Source of the DNA: JBLHUT01 sp047629975
GTDB taxonomy: Bacteria; Pseudomonadota; Alphaproteobacteria; Rhodobacterales; Rhodobacteraceae
Reading direction: 5' to 3'
Assembly: GCA_047629975.1 (NCBI GenBank)
Contig: JBLHUT010000121.1
Coordinates: 1-10,243 of the forward strand
DNA: 10,243 nt
The stretch's first letter is position 1, and every line of letters starts with the position of its first letter. The translations under genes were made by a program, and so were the position numbers. The notes under the pieces are model-generated. The model worked only from the letters and a program-made list of their open reading frames with translations. It ran no database searches and was not told the DNA's origin. Shown here piece after piece: positions 5,816 to 10,243 of this stretch.

Positions 5816-7798
5816 TCACCCGCTCAGACCAAGTTTTGCCTTTTGATCCGTGGCCCACTTCAGGATGGTCAGGTCAAATGTGAGCGCCATAAGCGCGACA
5901 CAGATCCCCAAAACAAAGTTCTTTCCCATGTCCGTTCCGGCAAGCGTTCTTTGCAATTCCTGACCAAGATCCTGCGTTCCGATGAATGCCGCGATAATAA
6001 CCATGAAAAAGGCAAACATGATCGCTTGATTGAACCCCACGGCCATGGTCGGCAATGCAAGTGGCAACTGGACTTTCACAAGCTTTTGCCAGCGCGTCGC
6101 ACCCGCCATATCTGCGGCTTCGGTCATCTCCAAAGGCACCGTGCGCAACCCTTCGATCGTATAGCGCGTCAAAGGGACCATCGCAAAAATAAGGATCGAG
6201 AAGATGACGGCAACATCCGTTATCCCGAACAACATGATTGCAGGGATCAGGTACACGAAACTCGGGAACGTCTGCGCCGTATCACACGCCAAAAGCACCC
6301 GCTTTGACCATTTCTCGCTTCGCGCCGCGACAATGCCCAACGGCAGCCCGAAAATCATCGCCAGAATAACCGCAGAAATGACGGAATACAGCGTGATAAC
6401 CGAACGGTCCCACCATCCCGACAAGGCCACAAGAGAGAAGAACAACGCCGCCAAAAGCGCCTGCTTTCGCCCAGCAAGCGCAAATGCAAAGGCCACGATT
6501 ACCAAAATCAACGCCGGGGTCGGTAACGAAAGCAAAAAGTTGCGGAACGGTATCAGAACCTGAACATTCAAAAACGCCCTCAGGAACCCTGTCGTCGATT
6601 TGACGATTCCGATATCAAGGAATCCTTTGATGAGGACATCGATTTCCTTACCCATGCTGAAGTTCTGTTTCCTGCCGACCTCGGACAGAATTTCGAAAAA
6701 CTGCGCGGCGATGCAAAAGAAAACAAACAGCCCGACCGCAAGCACAACCGTCAGGTGGCGTTTCCACCACGGCGTTCCGCGTTCGAAATGTTCAGGTTGT
6801 TTGACGACCCATGCCTTGGACATCCGGTCAAGCGTTACCGCCAAAAGAACAATCGTCACACCGATCTCGAAGCTTCGCCCAAGTTTGAAGCTGCCCATCA
6901 TGGCCAACAATTTCGCCCCAAGGCCGGGCATCCCGATAAAGGCCGTCAGAACAACCATCGCAAGGCAAAGCATAATGACCTGATTGACGCCCACCAGTAT
7001 TTCCGTGCGCGCCGAAGGCAAATAGACATGGCGCAAAAGCTGGAGTTTCGTACACCCGCTCATGTGGCCGGCCTCTACGACCTCATTGGACACTTTTTGC
7101 AGCCCCAAAGTCGTCATCAGGATCATCGGAGGGATCGCATAAATTGTGGTGGCCACAGCACCCGCCGTTGGTCCGACCTTGAAGAAAATCACAGCTGGAA
7201 GCAAATATGTGAAGAATGGCAGCGTCTGCAACACTGATAAAACCGGTTTCAGCGCACGGTTGAACCACGCATATTTCCAGCCCGCAATTCCCAACGAAAG
7301 GCCGATGACAAATGCGAAGGGGGCCGCAATGACAAGCACCGACATCGTCTCCATCGCGATTTTCCATTGGCCGATCATCGCCGTCCAGATAAACGTGCCC
7401 GCCGCAAGAAGCGCCATGCGCCAGCCGCCAAGATAATAGCCGACAACACCTGCAACAGCGGCTATCGCAGCCCACGGGATCGGTCCCAGATTGGGCCAGC
7501 GCCGTTTGCCATAAAGCAGGTTTCCGGTTACATCCAGCAGCCACTCAAGCCCCCCTGTGAGGGTGCGCGTCAGTGTCAAAAGCCCCAGATCATCCTTCAC
7601 AAAATTGAAAATGACATCCAGCCAGCCGGCAAAATTAGGCACCATCGACTCGGGGACGCGGTGCACAAAGGCAGGCAAAACGCCCAGATATTGAAGAGCC
7701 GTCAGAATAACGGCCAGCGCAACCAGCCTTGGGGCGACCCCGATCCGGGACGCCAACTTGCGTCGCTCTTGCAACATATTTGACGGCAACGCTGTCAT
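5816..7798 (-). CDS. tmoW: ABC transporter permease, fused double-domain ProW type (TMAO/betaine uptake)
   Basis: A 660-residue inner-membrane permease made of two ProW-like halves in one chain. Each half has a BPD_transp_1 permease module with its own EAA loop for docking the ATPase: about residues 239-270 (EVVEAGHMSGCTKLQLL) and 557-590 (EMTEAADMAGATRWQKL). The halves are joined near residues 330-360 by a linker leading into a new membrane segment. Ordinary ProW is about 350 residues and works as a homodimer, so this is a natural covalent dimer. It starts at ATG 7798, overlapping the ATPase stop by 4 bases (ATGA), which implies coupled translation. Such fused permeases occur with the Roseobacter TMAO transporter Tmo; a choline or glycine betaine carrier is the main alternative. 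The symbol follows the binding-protein assignment and is less certain than the family. Confidence 0.8.
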   Translation of the reverse strand: MTALPSNMLQERRKLASRIGVAPRLVALAVILTALQYLGVLPAFVHRVPESMVPNFAGWLDVIFNFVKDDLGLLTLTRTLTGGLEWLLDVTGNLLYGKRRWPNLGPIPWAAIAAVAGVVGYYLGGWRMALLAAGTFIWTAMIGQWKIAMETMSVLVIAAPFAFVIGLSLGIAGWKYAWFNRALKPVLSVLQTLPFFTYLLPAVIFFKVGPTAGAVATTIYAIPPMILMTTLGLQKVSNEVVEAGHMSGCTKLQLLRHVYLPSARTEILVGVNQVIMLCLAMVVLTAFIGMPGLGAKLLAMMGSFKLGRSFEIGVTIVLLAVTLDRMSKAWVVKQPEHFERGTPWWKRHLTVVLAVGLFVFFCIAAQFFEILSEVGRKQNFSMGKEIDVLIKGFLDIGIVKSTTGFLRAFLNVQVLIPFRNFLLSLPTPALILVIVAFAFALAGRKQALLAALFFSLVALSGWWDRSVITLYSVISAVILAMIFGLPLGIVAARSEKWSKRVLLACDTAQTFPSFVYLIPAIMLFGITDVAVIFSILIFAMVPLTRYTIEGLRTVPLEMTEAADMAGATRWQKLVKVQLPLALPTMAVGFNQAIMFAFFMVIIAAFIGTQDLGQELQRTLAGTDMGKNFVLGICVALMALTFDLTILKWATDQKAKLGLSG

Positions 7799-8814
7799 GA
7801 CGTTCCCACAAGAATATCAAGGGCGGCATGGCGGCTCATTGCGCCCACCAATTTATCGCCCGCACGCACGGGAATACTCTCACGCGTGTCGTGGATCAAC
7901 AATCCTGCCAGCTGATGAACCGTGGCCTTTGCATTTACCGGCTCGCCTTCGCCCGTTATCGACGGATCCGCCAGAACAGAGGCCGTCACAACGCGCGCCT
8001 TGTCGATCTCTTCGGTAAACTTGCGCACATAATCCGTGGCAGGATTCAGAACAATTTTGTCCGGCGTATCGCATTGCTCGACTGCGCCGTCCTTCATGAT
8101 TGCGATGCGATCCGCAAGCCGCAAAGCTTCGTCAAAATCATGGGTGATGAATACGATCGTCTTACCCAACAAAGCCTGCAACCGCAAAAACTCATCTTGC
8201 ATTTCGCGCCGGATCAAAGGGTCAAGCGCCGAGAATGGCTCGTCAAGAAACCAGATATCCGGCTCGATCGCCAAAGATCGGGCAATGCCGACCCGCTGTT
8301 GCTGGCCACCGGACAATTCGCGCGGGAAATAATCCTCACGTCCTTCAAGACCAACCAGCTTGACCACCTCGAGGGCACGCTCACGACGGGTGTGCCGGTC
8401 TTGGCCCCGCATTTCCAGCGGAAATGCAACATTTTCAAGGACCGTACGATGCGGCAACAACCCGAAACTCTGGAAAACCATACCCATCTTGTTGCGACGC
8501 AGTTCGATCAACTCCCGCTCCGACAAGGACATGATATCCTGCCCGTCAACCTCGATCGTTCCACCAGTAATGTCATGAAGCCTAGAAAAACAGCGCACTA
8601 GCGTCGATTTGCCAGAGCCCGAAAGCCCCATTATGACCAGCATCTCGCCGCGTCCGACGTCGATCGATACGTCCTTCACACCCGCAATATAGCCGTCAGC
8701 CCGTATCTGGTCGAAGCTTTGCCCCGCCGACATTTTCTTCAGATATCCCTTTGGATCGGCCCCGAAAATTTTCCAGACGTTCTTGCACGAAATAACGGGT
8801 TTTTGGTCGGTCAT
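7795..8814 (-). CDS. tmoV: ABC transporter ATPase, ProV type (TMAO/betaine uptake)
   Basis: The 339-residue ATP-binding subunit that powers the importer, cytoplasmic and docked on the permease. Seen directly: Walker A GLSGSGKST (63-71), Q-loop Gln115, signature LSGGQQQR (167-174), Walker B WFLDEP with Asp191-Glu192, and H-loop His225. The N-terminal KNVWKIFG and the insert around residues 20-45 before GVKDVSIDV are typical of the ProV/OpuAA branch. The last 70 residues (VHQLAGLLIHDTRESIPVRAGDKLVGAMSR) look like a CBS-type regulatory tail, which in OpuA-type systems senses ionic strength; whether this one does is unknown. Start ATG 8814 has only a weak ribosome site (GGGAA about ten bases upstream), which agrees with the lower level expected for an ATPase downstream of its binding protein. 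It overlaps the permease gene by 4 bases. Confidence 0.85.
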   Translation of the reverse strand: MTDQKPVISCKNVWKIFGADPKGYLKKMSAGQSFDQIRADGYIAGVKDVSIDVGRGEMLVIMGLSGSGKSTLVRCFSRLHDITGGTIEVDGQDIMSLSERELIELRRNKMGMVFQSFGLLPHRTVLENVAFPLEMRGQDRHTRRERALEVVKLVGLEGREDYFPRELSGGQQQRVGIARSLAIEPDIWFLDEPFSALDPLIRREMQDEFLRLQALLGKTIVFITHDFDEALRLADRIAIMKDGAVEQCDTPDKIVLNPATDYVRKFTEEIDKARVVTASVLADPSITGEGEPVNAKATVHQLAGLLIHDTRESIPVRAGDKLVGAMSRHAALDILVGTS

Positions 8815-8831
8815 CTACTGTTCCCAATGGT

Positions 8832-8857
8832 GGTTCCGCCCTAAACGGGGCGGAACC
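8832..8857 (-). promoter_or_regulatory. Perfect inter-cistronic hairpin between binding-protein and ATPase genes
   Basis: A 10-bp perfect stem (8832-8841 with 8848-8857; GGTTCCGCCC arm) and a 6-base loop lie in the 67-bp gap downstream of the binding-protein gene. In the direction of transcription no T-run follows, so it is probably not a full terminator. It is likelier a stabilising or partially terminating hairpin that keeps the binding-protein message more abundant than the ATPase and permease message. On the plus strand it is followed by four T's. Confidence 0.75.
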
Positions 8858-8881
8858 TTTTGCAAAAATCGAAGACGCGGA

Positions 8882-9823
8882 TCAGTTGATCCAGGGCTTC
8901 CAGATGGCCTCGTTCGCTTCCAGCCATACTTCGGCGGCTTCTTCAGGCTCCATCTCGTCGATATCGACCATTTTGGCCATTTCAGCGATCTGCGGGTTGG
9001 TAAAGGAGATCTTGGTCAGCGTTTCGTACGCTGCCGGCCACTTGTCCTTCATGCCATCCCATGCGGCTTTTTTCATGTAACCCGACGCAGGGTTTCCACA
9101 GTCGTAAAGTTCGTTTGGATTGGGGCCAACCGAAGGATCCTTGTCGCACCCTTCAACCCACTCCGGAAACTCGACGAACTCACCGGGCCAGACGGCTTCG
9201 GCAAAGTTGGGTGTCCAGTTGAACACAACAACCGGTGTCTTGTCAGCCTCGGCTGCGCCAATGGTTGCCCACAAAGCCGCCGCAGATCCGGCGTTGATCA
9301 CCTGAAAATTCATGCCCAAGGCCGCAACACGTTCCTGACCATGCTTCAACCAGTCAACCGGACCATCAAGATAACGCCCTTTGTCACCGGTTTCAGGTGT
9401 CGCGAAAACTGCGGCACAATCGTTCAGTGCTTCCCAGCTTGGCAGCCCCGGACAAGCGTCTTTTGTCCACATCGGGTACCACCAGTCCTCGCGGGTTACC
9501 GCGTTGTGGTCTCCGGCATCGTGCAATCCGCCCTTTTCCAGCGCCGCACGGAAGGATGCGCCAAACGCGCCTTCCCAGACTTCCATCTCGAGTGTCACAT
9601 CGCCCATGCGCACGGATTCATAAACCGCCTGGCTGTCGGTTGTGACAAACTCGACGTTGTTGCCCATCTCCTCGAATATTTGCCCGACCACGTTGGACAT
9701 CACGATCTGCGAGGACCAGTTGTGAATTGGAATAACGATCGGATCACTGCTGTCCGACGCGATACCGGCCATCGGCATGGCTGCAAGAACCCCTGCCACC
9801 AGCGCTGTTGTTGCGTATTTCAT
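8882..9823 (-). CDS. tmoX: Periplasmic substrate-binding protein of the TMAO/glycine betaine ABC transporter
   Basis: A 313-residue OpuAC/ProX-type binding protein. Residues 1-22 (positive start, hydrophobic core, GIA before S-D) are a signal peptide, so it works in the periplasm. Tryptophans that could build the aromatic cage for a methylated ammonium group are seen at Trp36 (IHNWSSQ), Trp83 (EVWEGAF), Trp114-Trp115 and Trp119 (EDWWYPMW), and Trp203 (VFNWTPNF), with Glu84 beside one of them. Cys124/Cys136 and Cys226/Cys242 could form two disulfides. The overall sequence most resembles the TMAO-binding protein TmoX of Ruegeria, judged from memory. Betaine or choline binding is the alternative. 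It is the first gene of the operon, with GGAGAA just before ATG 9823 and divergent soxB upstream. A strong hairpin follows its stop. Confidence 0.8.
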   Translation of the reverse strand: MKYATTALVAGVLAAMPMAGIASDSSDPIVIPIHNWSSQIVMSNVVGQIFEEMGNNVEFVTTDSQAVYESVRMGDVTLEMEVWEGAFGASFRAALEKGGLHDAGDHNAVTREDWWYPMWTKDACPGLPSWEALNDCAAVFATPETGDKGRYLDGPVDWLKHGQERVAALGMNFQVINAGSAAALWATIGAAEADKTPVVVFNWTPNFAEAVWPGEFVEFPEWVEGCDKDPSVGPNPNELYDCGNPASGYMKKAAWDGMKDKWPAAYETLTKISFTNPQIAEMAKMVDIDEMEPEEAAEVWLEANEAIWKPWIN

Positions 9824-10105
9824 TTACTTCTCCATGTTCGGTGCGATCTGATTGCCGCATTTGCCGACCCGAAAAGGACGACGATAGGGAAACCGTTCCG
9901 ACGAATCCGAGCCCGCCAGATTTCCTGCCCTCATCCTGTCTTAATTTCACTAGCAATCAAGTTTTTTTCTTACGCGGAGCGATTTTCCCTGTGGCAATTT
10001 TCCCTCGAATGTCCGATCTTATGGAGGTTAGGTCGCATTTGGGCATCGCCAACCAAGAGAAAACCGCGAATAATATCTACAACACAGTTCCCAGAGGTCC
10101 GATTC
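9824..10105. promoter_or_regulatory. Divergent control region between the transporter operon and soxB
   Basis: These 282 bases hold no gene I can support; a plus-strand open frame across it starts inside the binding-protein gene and lacks a ribosome site. The centre (about 9940-9970) is A/T-rich and holds an imperfect 22-bp dyad (9940-9961, 7 of 11 paired) and a run of seven T's (9962-9968). A 9-bp direct repeat follows at 9982-10005. TAATAT (10071-10076) is a good -10 candidate for soxB, about 30 bases before its start codon, without a matching -35. TTGG-N6-CCAA lies at 10039-10052. For the minus strand, TTGATT near 9956-9961 is a possible -35 with no strong -10. Activator control would fit these weak promoters. 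Confidence 0.45.
9982..10005. repeat. Two direct copies of ATTTTCCCT
   Basis: ATTTTCCCT occurs at 9982-9990 and 9997-10005, a 15-base spacing between equivalent bases, in the divergent promoter region. Two near-spaced copies suggest a tandem regulator site, but chance cannot be ruled out. Confidence 0.4.
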
Positions 10106-10243
10106 ATGCATTACTCCGGCTTTAAGGTTATAAAAGAGGCACTGACAGGGCACAAAGGTTGGACCCCGGCGTGGCGCGACCCTGAACCCAAGCCTCATTA
10201 TGACATAATCGTGATCGGCGGTGGTGGCCACGGATTGGCCACA
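10106..10243 (+). CDS. soxB: Sarcosine oxidase, beta subunit, N-terminal part (runs off the right edge)
   Basis: The first 46 residues of SoxB, the FAD/FMN-carrying catalytic subunit of heterotetrameric sarcosine oxidase. The enzyme oxidises sarcosine to glycine in the cytoplasm, passing the methyl group to tetrahydrofolate as methylene-THF or releasing formaldehyde. The opening (MHYSGFKVIKEALTG, then WTPAWRDPEPKPHYD) is a hallmark of this subunit and is followed by the dinucleotide-binding strand DIIVIGGGGHG. ATG 10106 has AGAGGT seven bases upstream. No stop occurs before the window ends; soxD, soxA and soxG would be expected to follow. Its divergence from the TMAO/betaine importer points to methylated-amine breakdown: betaine to dimethylglycine to sarcosine to glycine. 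A role with TMAO-derived amines through N-methylglycine-type intermediates is also possible. Confidence 0.93.
   Translation, partial: MHYSGFKVIKEALTGHKGWTPAWRDPEPKPHYDIIVIGGGGHGLAT

Noticed and set aside
7828..8601. 257-residue open frame on the plus strand
   Set aside because: It lies wholly antisense to the ATPase gene, whose Walker and signature motifs are intact. It has no recognisable domain and no convincing ribosome site.
5816..9823. Choline importer ChoXWV as the primary call
   Set aside because: The fused double permease, the binding-protein sequence and the divergent soxB fit the TMAO-type system better. Choline or betaine is kept only as an alternative.
9808..10125. 105-residue plus-strand frame across the divergent region
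   Set aside because: It starts antisense inside the binding-protein signal peptide, overlaps the soxB start in another frame, and shows no protein-like features.
1..10243. Mobile element, prophage or CRISPR content
   Set aside because: No transposase, integrase, terminal repeats or regularly spaced repeats were seen, and base use looks even across the window.

Overview
The window looks like a chromosomal segment of a marine alphaproteobacterium, most likely a Rhodobacterales (Roseobacter-group) organism. This is inferred from the moderately high G+C, dense gene packing, the protein flavour, and the pairing of a TMAO/betaine-type ABC transporter with a divergent sarcosine oxidase beta gene. 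I see no rRNA, tRNA, CRISPR array, transposase or phage gene.

Layout, left to right: (1) 1-276, the 3' end of a mannonate dehydratase gene (uxuA), plus strand; (2) 366-2156, a secreted gamma-glutamyltranspeptidase (ggt); (3) 2185-3791, a minus-strand pair of a hotdog acyl-CoA thioesterase and an iron-type alcohol dehydrogenase whose reading frames overlap by a few bases; (4) 3885-4376, a divergent MaoC-type enoyl-CoA hydratase; (5) 4481-5788, a two-domain chromate-transporter-family protein (chrA), with an inverted-repeat-rich leader; (6) 5816-9823, a minus-strand ABC uptake operon in the order binding protein, ATPase, fused double permease, most like the TMAO transporter TmoX-TmoV-TmoW or a betaine/choline relative; (7) 10106 to the right edge, the divergent start of soxB, the sarcosine oxidase beta subunit.

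The strongest biological theme is at the right end. A quaternary/methylated amine importer is divergently transcribed from a sarcosine oxidase gene, so imported TMAO or glycine betaine could be demethylated and feed carbon and nitrogen into glycine and the one-carbon pool. The 282-bp intergenic region between them carries a dyad and a direct repeat that could be operators. A perfect 10-bp hairpin separates the binding-protein gene from the ATPase gene and probably raises the yield of binding protein over the membrane parts.

The middle genes (thioesterase, alcohol dehydrogenase, MaoC hydratase) could form a small acyl-CoA or hydroxyacid pathway, but their substrates cannot be read from sequence. 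No wholly new gene system is evident. The most unusual points are the Glu at the position of E. coli GGT Asn411, the inter-cistronic hairpin, the mutually exclusive structures before chrA, and the repeats in the transporter/soxB divergent promoter.
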